Positions 9,277 to 17,485 of a DNA stretch of 64,000 nt are shown in pieces. The first letter of the stretch is position 1. The number at the start of each line of letters is the position of its first letter. The notes beneath the pieces are model-generated. The model was not told where the DNA came from. It did not search any database and saw nothing but the letters and a program-made list of their open reading frames with translations. The stretch covers positions 180,979 through 244,978 of the forward strand of contig CALSME010000001.1 in NCBI GenBank assembly GCA_943787375.1, given 5' to 3'. The stretch comes from an uncultured Polaribacter sp. Lineage in GTDB: Bacteria > Bacteroidota > Bacteroidia > Flavobacteriales > Flavobacteriaceae. Both the position numbers and the translations under genes were made by a program.

Positions 9277-9999
9277 ATGAAAATTAAATTTATCATATTC
9301 CTAATCACAACTACATTGATAACCTCTTGTGCTTCAATACCGAAAGAAACAGTTTTTCTTTCGCAGACACTTGGAAAGGATTTAAAGATACTGCACAACT
9401 CACATAGAAATATAGTGCAGCTGTATTATAAAAAAATCAAGGACAATATTAATGTGTTTGTTGAGGAGGTTTATACACCATACAATATAAATTACAGGCT
9501 AAATAAAGAATTGCAAAACTACAAAAACGGGAAATACTCACTGTATGGATTAATGCTACCCAAACCCCAAGGAAGTATAGTTAAACTTGACACATTACAA
9601 GTTAATAAAGAGGTAATTAACTACATGGAAGACATCCTGTTTATAGTTAAATCAGATATTAAAGATTATAGAGATGAATTGCTTTCTCCCATAGAAACAG
9701 AAGAAAGAGAACTTATAAACAAGATTAACCAGTCTTATGAAAACGTGTTATTAGCTAATGCGTCTATTACAAATTATCTAAAATCAATCCGAAAATTGAA
9801 AGAAACCCAACAAGAAATGCTATCCATGGTAGGGTTGTCAGGCGCTGATACAAAGGTTATCAATTCTTTAGTATCTATATCTGAAAAGGTAAATGAGGCT
9901 GTTAAAGCGGGTAAAAAAATAAACATAGAAAGTGATAAAGCATTGGAGGAAATAGAAAAAGTAACTAAAAAAATAAAAAAATTAACCACTAAAAATTAA
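9277..9999 (+). CDS. Unknown lipoprotein in patatin operon
   Basis: 240 residues with a lipoprotein signal (MKIKFIIFLITTTLITSC, Cys18, followed by ASIP). The mature part is strongly helical: residues about 110-170 and 185-240 are lysine/glutamate-rich with heptad-like leucines and isoleucines, suggesting coiled coils. No known domain recognised. Starts 5 bp after the patatin gene and overlaps the next start by one base (TAATG), so the three are cotranscribed and very likely act together, with this member at the membrane. Confidence 0.8.
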   Translation: MKIKFIIFLITTTLITSCASIPKETVFLSQTLGKDLKILHNSHRNIVQLYYKKIKDNINVFVEEVYTPYNINYRLNKELQNYKNGKYSLYGLMLPKPQGSIVKLDTLQVNKEVINYMEDILFIVKSDIKDYRDELLSPIETEERELINKINQSYENVLLANASITNYLKSIRKLKETQQEMLSMVGLSGADTKVINSLVSISEKVNEAVKAGKKINIESDKALEEIEKVTKKIKKLTTKN

Positions 10000-10307
10000 T
10001 GATTATGCCAGAAACAAGAGAACAAAGACGAGAAAGATTTATAAGATTAACCACAGAAATTAACGAGTCTTTTAATGGAAGGTACAGTGTTGCATTAGGC
10101 CAACTCACAGGGCTTTCCAAAGAAGAAATAAATTCTGTTACTCCCGATACAGAAGATTCAATAACTTATTCCGTTTTAATCAAAGTAGTTGAGGAAGCAT
10201 CAAGAAAAAATTTTACACAAGCTGAATTAGTCGAAGATATAAAGGAACTCGGAGAAGTCGCCGTGAAAATTGCAAAGAAGATTCCTTCTTTAGCTTCATT
10301 ACTTTAA
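9999..10307 (+). CDS. Unknown small protein, third gene of patatin operon
   Basis: 102 residues (or 100 if the second ATG at 10005 is used). Soluble, charged N-terminus (ETREQRRERFIRLTTEI) and helical throughout; the N-terminal 60 residues have a spacing that could be a degenerate helix-turn-helix (VALGQLTGLSKEEINSVTPDTEDSITYSVLIKVVEEASR), but this is not certain. Its start overlaps the stop of the lipoprotein gene (TAATG). The operon ends 130 bp before the cassette boundary core at 10438. Confidence 0.75.
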   Translation: MIMPETREQRRERFIRLTTEINESFNGRYSVALGQLTGLSKEEINSVTPDTEDSITYSVLIKVVEEASRKNFTQAELVEDIKELGEVAVKIAKKIPSLASLL

Positions 10308-10437
10308 GTAGTGCATAAAAAAGTGGTGTATTATGAATTGTGATTGAGTGTCAAGTTTATTAGATAATTTTAACATTTATTTTAAAAAACAAGAGGTTTA
10401 TCTCTTAGTTCAATGATAATTATTTAAATGAAAAAAC

Positions 10438-10587
10438 AACTACAGCCAACAACCCGCTCCGCAAAGTCTCGTGACTTTGCGAAACCAAGAAAAGAAAATT
10501 GAAGTACAATGCTGTATCGTGTTAAAAATAAATTTAGTACTTAAATTAAAGAGAATTATATAGGCGCAAAGTCGGAAGACTTAGCGA
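10438..10587. repeat. Intercassette element with paired CGCAAAGTC hairpins
   Basis: AACTACAGCCAAC (10438-10450) is the inverted partner of the core at 8201. It is followed by a perfect 9-bp hairpin CGCAAAGTC-tcgt-GACTTTGCG (10460-10481), an inner pair AATTGAAGTAC/GTACTTAAATT, and a second hairpin CGCAAAGTC-ggaa-GACTTAGCG (10565-10586). No matching GTTG core is seen before the next gene at 10661, so the right boundary is degraded or of another type. The 353-bp gap 10308-10660 otherwise holds nothing coding. Confidence 0.55.
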
Positions 10588-10660
10588 AGTAGAATATATC
10601 GATATAAATATACAATCATCTATAAAACAAGAATGAAAGATTAATTTTAAATTTATTATT

Positions 10661-12223
10661 ATGAAACAAAAAAGTAAGAACTATGTAATTCTTGGTCTTT
10701 TGCTCTTTGGAATTACGCTACTTCTATGGAATTGTACTTTAGAAGAAGATGTATTGGAACCAGAAAAAATGGACTTTAATAATGTAAAAACAGTTTCATT
10801 TAAAGATGCAATTGCACTTTTTATTTCTAAAAGCGAAAAAATTAAAAAGAGAAATGCATACGCTAGGAATACTGAAGACGTTCTTGAAATTGACCCAGAC
10901 TGGAATACCCTAGAACACAATGAAATTGCATACACAAATGCACAACTTACAACTGCAAATTCTGAAATTAACAGAAACGGCGAATATTCTAGTGAACTTT
11001 ATTTTATTAATGTCAATAATTATATTAGAAATGTCGTTTTCACAATTTGGAAGGATGAAATTGATTCTGAAGGGAATGTGATGAACGGTAGAGTTTTCTT
11101 CAATGATTTAGAAGGTAAGTTTATTGACGGTTATATAATTGAAAATGGTATTTTTACAAAACGGTATGTTATTCAGCCTCAAGCTCAGCAAGCTAGTTTT
11201 TTGTCACTTTTCTTTTTTCAAAGTATATCAACAGAAGGAGATTGTTGGAATACCGATACTTTAGGAGAGTTTGACGGAGGTGTTTTAGAAGAAGTTATTA
11301 TCACTGGAAATCCAGGAGGAGAGTCAAATAATGATGACACTAATGGTCCTGGTCATAGTGATAGTTATAATTGGTATTATTCCTCTGGCCCAGGGGGTTC
11401 GGGTTACTCAGGCTATATTAATGGGGCAACTACAAGTATTGGACTTCCAACAGGTGTTGGTAGTTTGTCTTCTGGTCAAATAAGTTCTGCAGCAGCTGCA
11501 ATATTAATAGCATCTCCTGTAAACCCAGATGAAGATGGAAATTGCCCTGAAGGATATGTATTTAATCCAACTACAGAGCAATGTGACCCAATATGTACAA
11601 CGGGAGGAAAAGTTTATAATACTTCAACAGAAACATGTGAGTGCCCAGAGGGTACAGTTGAAGATAGAGAAGGAAACTGTGTAGCTAAACCATGTGAAGG
11701 CGATCCTGTTCGAAATCCTGAAATTGTTTCATCTGGTACGTCAGGTAAAAAAGGGGGTACTTTTGGCTGTACAAGAAAACAATCAAATAAAATTTGTGCA
11801 GGAATAAGAGGAGATAAAAAACATAATGGGTTAGATATTAATGCTCCTATAAATCAAAATGCATTTGCAATGTACTCAGGAACAATAAGTAGTATTCGAA
11901 ACACCTTTTCTCCAGGTCAATATAAAAAAGACTCTTATGGTAATTATGTTATTATTACAACGATAGTAGATGGTAATACGTATAATATCAAATATAACCA
12001 CTTGAATACTGTATCAGTTTCAGCTGGTCAACCGATAAGTGCAGGTGACATTATAGGACTAACAGGGAATACAGGAAATGCAAATCCTCCAAAATCTAAA
12101 GTTACACCACACATACACCTTCAAGTATATAATTCAAATTGGTCTCAAAGCTTAGACCCAGCAGATTTTTTAAATACAAAGTTTGATTCTAACTATAATA
12201 CAATAAATTATGATTGTCAATAA
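10661..12223 (+). CDS. Exported M23 metallopeptidase lipoprotein
   Basis: 520 residues. Lipoprotein-type signal (about 1-25; LLLWNC). A low-complexity Gly/Ser/Asn region lies at about 205-260, then two cysteine-rich EGF-like segments (CPEGYVFNPTTEQCDPIC and CECPEGTVEDREGNC, about 290-345). The C-terminal 140 residues form an M23/LytM peptidase with metal ligands His388 and Asp392 (HNGLD) and HIH at 484-486. M23 enzymes cleave peptidoglycan cross-links. It overlaps the next exported gene by 14 bp and is followed by small exported proteins, an arrangement that fits an effector with immunity-like partners; that is inference. Confidence 0.88.
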   Translation: MKQKSKNYVILGLLLFGITLLLWNCTLEEDVLEPEKMDFNNVKTVSFKDAIALFISKSEKIKKRNAYARNTEDVLEIDPDWNTLEHNEIAYTNAQLTTANSEINRNGEYSSELYFINVNNYIRNVVFTIWKDEIDSEGNVMNGRVFFNDLEGKFIDGYIIENGIFTKRYVIQPQAQQASFLSLFFFQSISTEGDCWNTDTLGEFDGGVLEEVIITGNPGGESNNDDTNGPGHSDSYNWYYSSGPGGSGYSGYINGATTSIGLPTGVGSLSSGQISSAAAAILIASPVNPDEDGNCPEGYVFNPTTEQCDPICTTGGKVYNTSTETCECPEGTVEDREGNCVAKPCEGDPVRNPEIVSSGTSGKKGGTFGCTRKQSNKICAGIRGDKKHNGLDINAPINQNAFAMYSGTISSIRNTFSPGQYKKDSYGNYVIITTIVDGNTYNIKYNHLNTVSVSAGQPISAGDIIGLTGNTGNANPPKSKVTPHIHLQVYNSNWSQSLDPADFLNTKFDSNYNTINYDCQ

Positions 12224-12698
12224 AAACCATATTACGAAAAAATTATCATTGTTAATATTAATGATATTCAATTACAGTTGCATAGCACAAGTAAATAAAA
12301 TAAACTCTAATGAATCAACAATTAACTCTATTAGTTATTTAGGCAACAATGTTTCTTTCGTGATACAAGACTTTGATCAACCTAATACTATTGAAGATTA
12401 CTATTATGAAATAGAAGATGTAATGTCTAAAAAATACATTTATAATGATATATTATTCTATATTATTGATGACACTGTAGATTCTTTTGAAATAACCGGA
12501 GGTAATTATTTGTTCACAAATAATAATATTAAAATAGGTGATAATATACAAAACTTGAATAGTTTTTACCCTATAAGTTTTGCTAATAAAAACTCAGAAG
12601 CCTTATATTTAGATTTCAATGATATTGATATGCACATAATAATTTCATATAATTCTTTCAATAATTTAATTGATAAAATTGCTATATATAGTTATTAA
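12210..12698 (+). CDS. Unknown small exported protein downstream of M23 peptidase
   Basis: 162 residues, starting inside the end of the M23 gene (14-bp overlap), so translationally coupled to it. The N-terminus is a signal or lipoprotein signal (LLILMIFNYSC-IAQ, Cys about 24). The mature protein is acidic and beta-rich (many I, Y, N, D) with no recognised domain. Coupling to a periplasmic/outer-surface peptidase suggests a chaperone, inhibitor or immunity role. The remnant at 12752-13069 ends in a similar ILSF..DN..NKVSEIALICY pattern, so it may be a broken relative. Confidence 0.7.
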   Translation: MIVNKNHITKKLSLLILMIFNYSCIAQVNKINSNESTINSISYLGNNVSFVIQDFDQPNTIEDYYYEIEDVMSKKYIYNDILFYIIDDTVDSFEITGGNYLFTNNNIKIGDNIQNLNSFYPISFANKNSEALYLDFNDIDMHIIISYNSFNNLIDKIAIYSY

Positions 12699-12712
12699 AT
12701 ACAAACCAAGAA

Positions 12713-12732
12713 CCGTGTATATAAAAAATAGC
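12713..12732 (+). repeat. Truncated copy of the intercassette element arm
   Basis: GTGTATATAAAAAATAGC at 12715-12732 is identical over 18 bases to 8019-8036 in the hairpin element at 8005. The neighbouring GCACAAC core and the right arm are missing here, so this is a remnant boundary. It sits directly before the pseudogene at 12752. Confidence 0.6.
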
Positions 12733-12751
12733 AGTTAAGAGCTAATCTTAA

Positions 12752-13069
12752 ACTTTAGTTCTTTTCCGTTTTTATATTAACAATCTGAAAGGAGCACCTA
12801 TATTTGCAATTTATGGTGGAACTGCAACTTATCATACACAAAGAGATGAAAAAACAGATAAAATTAATGGTGCAGGACATTAAGTGGCTATTGTTTCTAA
12901 TGCAAATGGACAAACAGTTAGAATGGTCTATTTTTATTTACAAGAAAACAATCGTGCATCCGGCACAATTCGTACTGGGGGTATTATAGGGTGTCAAGAT
13001 GTGATATTATCATTTAAAATAGATAATCAAACTAATAAAGTTTCAGAAATAGCATTGATTTGTTATTAA
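12752..13069 (+). pseudogene. Remnant of a small exported/secreted protein gene
   Basis: One frame is open from 12752 to the stop at 13069 except for a single in-frame TAA after residues KTDKINGAGH (near 12881). Upstream part reads GAPIFAIYGGTATYHTQRDE; downstream part reads VAIVSNANGQTVRMVYFYLQ and ends NKVSEIALICY. No start codon or signal peptide remains because the 5' end runs into the truncated repeat arm at 12713. Protein-like composition on both sides of the stop argues for a decayed gene rather than chance. The C-terminal pattern resembles the end of the protein at 12210-12698. Confidence 0.6.
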
Positions 13070-13177
13070 TGAGCCTAGACTAAACACGTTATTACAGATA
13101 ACTTAAAAGAGTTTAAAAAATAGAAAAATAACGCTTTCAAAAAGCAAAAAATTCTATTCATTGTACATACGAATATT

Positions 13178-13567
13178 ATGAAAATGATAAAATATACCAG
13201 TATACTAATGACAGTTTTATTTTTCTCTTGTATATCTTGTAAAGCTCAGGCACTTCAAGAAAACGTGCAAAATGAAATAATCGGAACTTGGATAGCCGAA
13301 GATGACACAAATGTTAAATTGATTTTTAACACAAACGGAGTATTGTCTGACTATTATGATAATGAACTTATGGTTACTTATGATTATTCAATCTCGCATC
13401 AATGTGGCTCTGAATTTGATAATAATGCTTGGTTTTTAGAAACGTCTAATCAAAACGAGCTAGAAAATAGGTGTTATGAAATTTATGGAGTAAACGACTA
13501 TAATGATAGAGTTTTATCAATAAGAGATATGACTACAGGTAAAATTTTTATATATAATAAAGGATAA
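13178..13567 (+). CDS. Small lipoprotein, lipocalin-like
   Basis: 129 residues with a lipoprotein signal (LMTVLFFSCISC, Cys18 or Cys21). The mature protein opens with IIGTWIAEDDTNVKLIFNTNGVLSDYYDN, the GTW start typical of short lipocalin-like exported proteins, followed by beta-strand-like segments. Function unknown. It is the last gene of the island and is followed immediately by a CGCAAAGTC hairpin. It may belong with the M23 peptidase group as a further partner. Confidence 0.72.
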   Translation: MKMIKYTSILMTVLFFSCISCKAQALQENVQNEIIGTWIAEDDTNVKLIFNTNGVLSDYYDNELMVTYDYSISHQCGSEFDNNAWFLETSNQNELENRCYEIYGVNDYNDRVLSIRDMTTGKIFIYNKG

Positions 13568-13576
13568 ATACAAATC

Positions 13577-13606
13577 CGCTGCGCAAAGTCTCCCGACTTT
13601 GAGGGA
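13577..13606. repeat. Right-end island hairpin (CGCAAAGTC type)
   Basis: CCGCTGCGCAAAGTC-tccc-GACTTTGAGGG repeats the CCGCTCCGCAAAGTC hairpin at 10456-10481 with only a few changes (stem CAAAGTC/GACTTTG). It marks the right edge of the accessory region; the conserved gene on the minus strand begins its 3' end at 13643. Confidence 0.55.
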
Positions 13607-13642
13607 CCTAAAAAACGAACAAACAATTAGTAGAACAGCTTT

Positions 13643-14158
13643 CTATTTCAACAGTTTCTTCACATCATTTTTAATAATGGCAATTGCAGTTTCAGTAGGC
13701 GATATTGTTTTTGAATAATCAATTAAAACAGTTTCTCGCAATGCATTGGCAGTGTTCGCAATTTCTGCAACCTGCTTTAATTTCTTTAGAACGGCATTCT
13801 TTGCGCCCACAACAGCAGTCCAAGCATCTGTAGAAACATACATTTGTTGCACCAAATTGTGCTCAAATTCCTGTTCGATATTCGCCATTAAAAGCTGTAG
13901 GTATTCTTGAGTGTTTTCTGAAATTGGAGAGATGCGCACCAATATTTTTACGGGATTAATTCTATCCGAGAACAAAAGCATGCGTTCATAAGCCTGAAGT
14001 TTGACCGCCAAAACATCTTTGTTTTTTTTAGCCATTACGGTAGCCCTTGTGTTGCCGTCTGTATTGCTTACAAAACGGTTGAACATATAATAGGCAATAT
14101 AGCCCGTAACTGCTGCAGGTAAAAGATACCCAATACTTTCAATTATTTTATCTTCCAT
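13643..14158 (-). CDS. Conserved flavobacterial membrane-anchored protein of unknown function
   Basis: 171 residues with one N-terminal transmembrane segment (about residues 8-28, IGYLLPAAVTGYIAYYMFNRF) and a helical cytoplasmic domain (EYLQLLMANIEQEFEHNLVQQMYVS, IANTANALRETVLIDYSK). I recall this as a conserved flavobacterial family without known function. Divergent from the helicase at 14290. A good -7 box lies 21 bp upstream of the start. End is 76 bp from the island boundary hairpin. Confidence 0.75.
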   Translation of the reverse strand: MEDKIIESIGYLLPAAVTGYIAYYMFNRFVSNTDGNTRATVMAKKNKDVLAVKLQAYERMLLFSDRINPVKILVRISPISENTQEYLQLLMANIEQEFEHNLVQQMYVSTDAWTAVVGAKNAVLKKLKQVAEIANTANALRETVLIDYSKTISPTETAIAIIKNDVKKLLK

Positions 14159-14178
14159 TTCTATCGTCTTTCAGAAAA

Positions 14179-14186
14179 CAAATGTA
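14179..14186 (-). promoter_or_regulatory. Promoter -7 box for the gene at 14158
   Basis: On the minus strand TACATTTG matches the Bacteroidota -7 consensus TAnnTTTG exactly, 21 bp upstream of the start codon. No clear -33 TTG was found at the usual 19-21 bp distance. Confidence 0.5.
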
Positions 14187-14289
14187 CTTTTTTTAAGTGT
14201 AAAAATTGTGAATAAAAAAAGCAATTCGCATCCAATTAGACCCAAAGAATTCTTAAATTCACGCTTTAAATTCTTCAAAAATAAAACGA

Positions 14290-16611
14290 TTGGATACGTA
14301 CTTAGATTCCTTAAACGAAGCACAAAAACAAGCGGTCTTGCAAAAAGATGGCCCCATGATTATCATTGCAGGTGCGGGTTCCGGTAAAACACGAGTGTTG
14401 ACTTACCGAATAGCTCATTTAATGAAACAAGGAATTGATTCTTTCAATATTTTGTCGCTTACGTTTACAAACAAAGCGGCCAGAGAGATGAAAGAACGAA
14501 TTGCATCGGTTGTAGGAACTACCGAAGCAAAAAATTTATGGATGGGTACCTTTCACTCTGTTTTTGCAAGAATTTTACGTTCAGAGGCCGACAAATTGGG
14601 CTTTCCTTCCAATTTCACCATTTATGACTCACAAGATTCTGTGCGTTTGATTGGCTCCATTATCAAAGAAATGGGTTTGGACAAAGAGCGCTACAAATCC
14701 AAACAGATTTTAAATAGGATTTCCTCTTTTAAAAACAGTTTGGTTACGGTGCGGGCCTATTACAATAATGCCGATTTACAGGAAGCAGATTTGCATGCTA
14801 GCAGACCCAAAGTAGGGGAGATCTATAAAGAGTATGTAGACCGATGCTTTAAGGCAGGTGCGATGGATTTTGACGATTTACTCTTAAGAACCAATGAATT
14901 GCTTGCCCGTTTTCCAGAATCTTTGGCAAAATATCAAAGTCGTTTTAAGTACATCATGGTCGATGAGTACCAGGATACCAATCACTCCCAATATTTAATT
15001 GTAAAAGCATTGGCCGATCGTTTTCAAAACATTTGTGTGGTTGGTGATGATTCGCAAAGTATTTATAGTTTTAGAGGAGCAAACATTCAAAATATCTTAA
15101 ACTTTCAAAAAGATTATCCCGAAGTTAAAACCTTCAAATTAGAACAAAATTATAGATCGACCGGCAATATTGTCAATGCTGCCAACTCTGTGATTGAAAA
15201 AAACAAAACCAAATTGGACAAAGAAGTTTGGACCACCAATGATGCTGGTGAGCTCATTCAAGTAATGCGTACAATTTCCGACGGAGAAGAAGGGAGATTT
15301 GTGGCACAATCTATTTGGGATGCAAAGATGAATTTGCAATTGCAAAATGATCAATTTGCCATTTTGTATAGAACCAATTCCCAGTCCAGAGCGATGGAAG
15401 ACGCCTTGCGTAAAAAAGGGATTGACTATAAAATTTATGGAGGAATTTCATTTTATCAAAGAAAAGAAATCAAAGACATTCTGTCTTATTTGCGAATACT
15501 CATCAATCCAAATGATGAAGAAGCCTTAAAAAGAATCATCAATTACCCCGCACGTGGTATTGGTGCAACAACTATAGATCGATTGACAATTGCAGCAAAC
15601 CATTATAAAAAATCCATTTTTGATGTTTTAAAATACATCGATAAAATTGATTTAAAAATCAATGCTGGGACCAAGAATAAATTAAACAATTTCATGAACA
15701 TGATGTTGCGTTTGCAAATAGAATCGCAAACCAAAAATGCTTTTGAAATTGCCGAAACCGTGGTAAAAGAAACCCTGTTAATTAAAGATTTGGAAAAAGA
15801 CGGTACTCCAGAGTCAGTGAGTAAAGTAGAGAATGTCCAAGAATTATTAAACGGAATCAAAGATTTTATTACGGACAAAATTGAGCAAGGAGAAGATGCT
15901 TCTTTGACTTCCTTTTTAGAAGATGTTGCATTGGCAACAGATTTTGATTCTAAAAAAGAGGATGACAAGCCAAGCATTTCGTTAATGACCATTCACCAAT
16001 CCAAAGGACTAGAATATTCACATGTATATGTAGTTGGTTTGGAAGAAAATTTATTTCCATCGGCCATGAGCATGAATACGCGAAGTGAGTTGGAAGAAGA
16101 ACGCAGGTTGTTTTATGTGGCAATTACCCGAGCAGAAAAAGTAGCCTATTTAACCTATGCCCAAACACGGTATCGATGGGGGAAATTAGTGGATGCAGAG
16201 CCGAGTCGATTTTTAGAAGAAATAGACGAACAATACTTACATTACATTACTCCAAAAACAATAGCACCGACCATCAACCGATTTGTAGATAAAAGTTTGT
16301 TTGATGATGCCCCAAAAGGAATTCGTTTTCAAAAACCAATTCAGCGAAAAAAAATAGCGCGAGATTTGGCAAAAAAGAAAGAAATTATCGTTCCAAAAAA
16401 CTTAAAGAAAGTATCACAAACAGCCTCCAAAGGAAACTTATTTGACAATGATATTATTGTTGGAAATATTATTGAACACGAACGTTTTGGACGTGGAGAG
16501 GTCATTTCATTAGAAGGAAAAGGACCCGATAAAAAAGCCATGATTCAGTTTGGTACCGCAGGTAAGAAAAACCTTTTATTGCGTTTTGTAAAGTTGAAAA
16601 TTATCGGTTAA
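14290..16611 (+). CDS. uvrD: UvrD/PcrA-type ATP-dependent DNA helicase
   Basis: A 773-residue superfamily 1A 3'-5' helicase for excision repair and replication-fork clearance. Q motif and Walker A (AQKQAV...IIIAGAGSGKT, about 10-35), motif II DEYQDTN, motif III/IV QSIYSFRGANIQNI, motif V/VI LMTIHQSKGLEYSHVYVVGLEENLFPS and EERRLFYVAITRAEK. The C-terminal FGRGEVISLEG segment is the usual RNA-polymerase-binding Tudor-like tail. No ATG fits; the start is a TTG at 14290 (TTGGATACG), which matches the N-terminal length of homologues. Long C-terminal basic linker about 670-720. Confidence 0.92.
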   Translation: MDTYLDSLNEAQKQAVLQKDGPMIIIAGAGSGKTRVLTYRIAHLMKQGIDSFNILSLTFTNKAAREMKERIASVVGTTEAKNLWMGTFHSVFARILRSEADKLGFPSNFTIYDSQDSVRLIGSIIKEMGLDKERYKSKQILNRISSFKNSLVTVRAYYNNADLQEADLHASRPKVGEIYKEYVDRCFKAGAMDFDDLLLRTNELLARFPESLAKYQSRFKYIMVDEYQDTNHSQYLIVKALADRFQNICVVGDDSQSIYSFRGANIQNILNFQKDYPEVKTFKLEQNYRSTGNIVNAANSVIEKNKTKLDKEVWTTNDAGELIQVMRTISDGEEGRFVAQSIWDAKMNLQLQNDQFAILYRTNSQSRAMEDALRKKGIDYKIYGGISFYQRKEIKDILSYLRILINPNDEEALKRIINYPARGIGATTIDRLTIAANHYKKSIFDVLKYIDKIDLKINAGTKNKLNNFMNMMLRLQIESQTKNAFEIAETVVKETLLIKDLEKDGTPESVSKVENVQELLNGIKDFITDKIEQGEDASLTSFLEDVALATDFDSKKEDDKPSISLMTIHQSKGLEYSHVYVVGLEENLFPSAMSMNTRSELEEERRLFYVAITRAEKVAYLTYAQTRYRWGKLVDAEPSRFLEEIDEQYLHYITPKTIAPTINRFVDKSLFDDAPKGIRFQKPIQRKKIARDLAKKKEIIVPKNLKKVSQTASKGNLFDNDIIVGNIIEHERFGRGEVISLEGKGPDKKAMIQFGTAGKKNLLLRFVKLKIIG

Positions 16612-16826
16612 AAGAGTTTGTGGATTTCTTTTAAAATCATTTAAAAAACTAAAAATAAAATGTTATTTTGCAACATTAAATAAACACTGCACACAATTTT
16701 GTTAATCCGACATAATTGAGACTTAAAGGTGCTTTTTATAAAAGGATTACAAAACATTTACGAGTACTTACATTATCAATTTCTTACTTATCGTATCATA
16801 AATAAGAGCTTCACAAAAATAAATAA

Positions 16827-17480
16827 ATGACATTCGATTTAGAATACAACTCAGAAAGACCGTTAATGATTATTCCAGAATACGGCAGACACATCCAGAA
16901 GTTAGTAGACCATTGTGTTGCTTTAGAAACCAAAGAAGCACGAGATAAAATGGCGAAATCAATTGTTGATGTGATGGGGAATTTACAGCCACATTTACGA
17001 GATGTCCCAGATTTTAAACACAAGTTATGGGATCAGTTGTACATCATGTCCGATTTTCAATTGGATGCAGAATCTCCTTATCCACAACCATCAAAAGAAG
17101 AGTTGCAAGAAAAGCCAGAAGCTTTGGCCTACCCAAAATCTGCTTCTAGATATCGTTATTATGGAAATAATATTCAAACGATGATCGATATTGCTTTGAG
17201 TTGGGAAGCTGGAGATAAAAAAGAGGCTTTGGTTTTTACCATTGCCAACCATATGAAAAAATGTTATCTAAATTGGAACAAAGACACGGTGGATGATGCC
17301 GTTATTTTCAAACACTTATTTGATTTGTCTGATGGTAAATTAGATCTAAGAGAAACCAAAGAAGCGCTATCTGAAAGTAAAAATTTATTGAGAAAACGAA
17401 ATACGCAAGGTCAGAACAATTCAAAAACAGCCCATAAGAAACCACACCATAACAATCAGAATAAAAATAGAAAAAGATAA
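16827..17480 (+). CDS. DUF4290 family protein
   Basis: 217 residues; I recognise the family from its opening (LEYNSERPLMIIPEYGRHIQKLVDHC) and from its constant position 5 bp before murA in flavobacteria. Soluble and helical, with a very basic Asn/His/Lys-rich tail from about residue 190 (THKKPHHNNQNKNRKR-like), which could bind nucleic acid or membrane. Function unknown; operon structure points to cell envelope or division. The 215 bp upstream hold no gene. Confidence 0.88.
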   Translation: MTFDLEYNSERPLMIIPEYGRHIQKLVDHCVALETKEARDKMAKSIVDVMGNLQPHLRDVPDFKHKLWDQLYIMSDFQLDAESPYPQPSKEELQEKPEALAYPKSASRYRYYGNNIQTMIDIALSWEAGDKKEALVFTIANHMKKCYLNWNKDTVDDAVIFKHLFDLSDGKLDLRETKEALSESKNLLRKRNTQGQNNSKTAHKKPHHNNQNKNRKR

Positions 17481-17485
17481 GTAGA

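Noticed and set aside
12804..12989. 61-residue ORF overlapping the remnant at 12752-13069
   Set aside because: It is in a different frame from the protein-like remnant and has no independent support.
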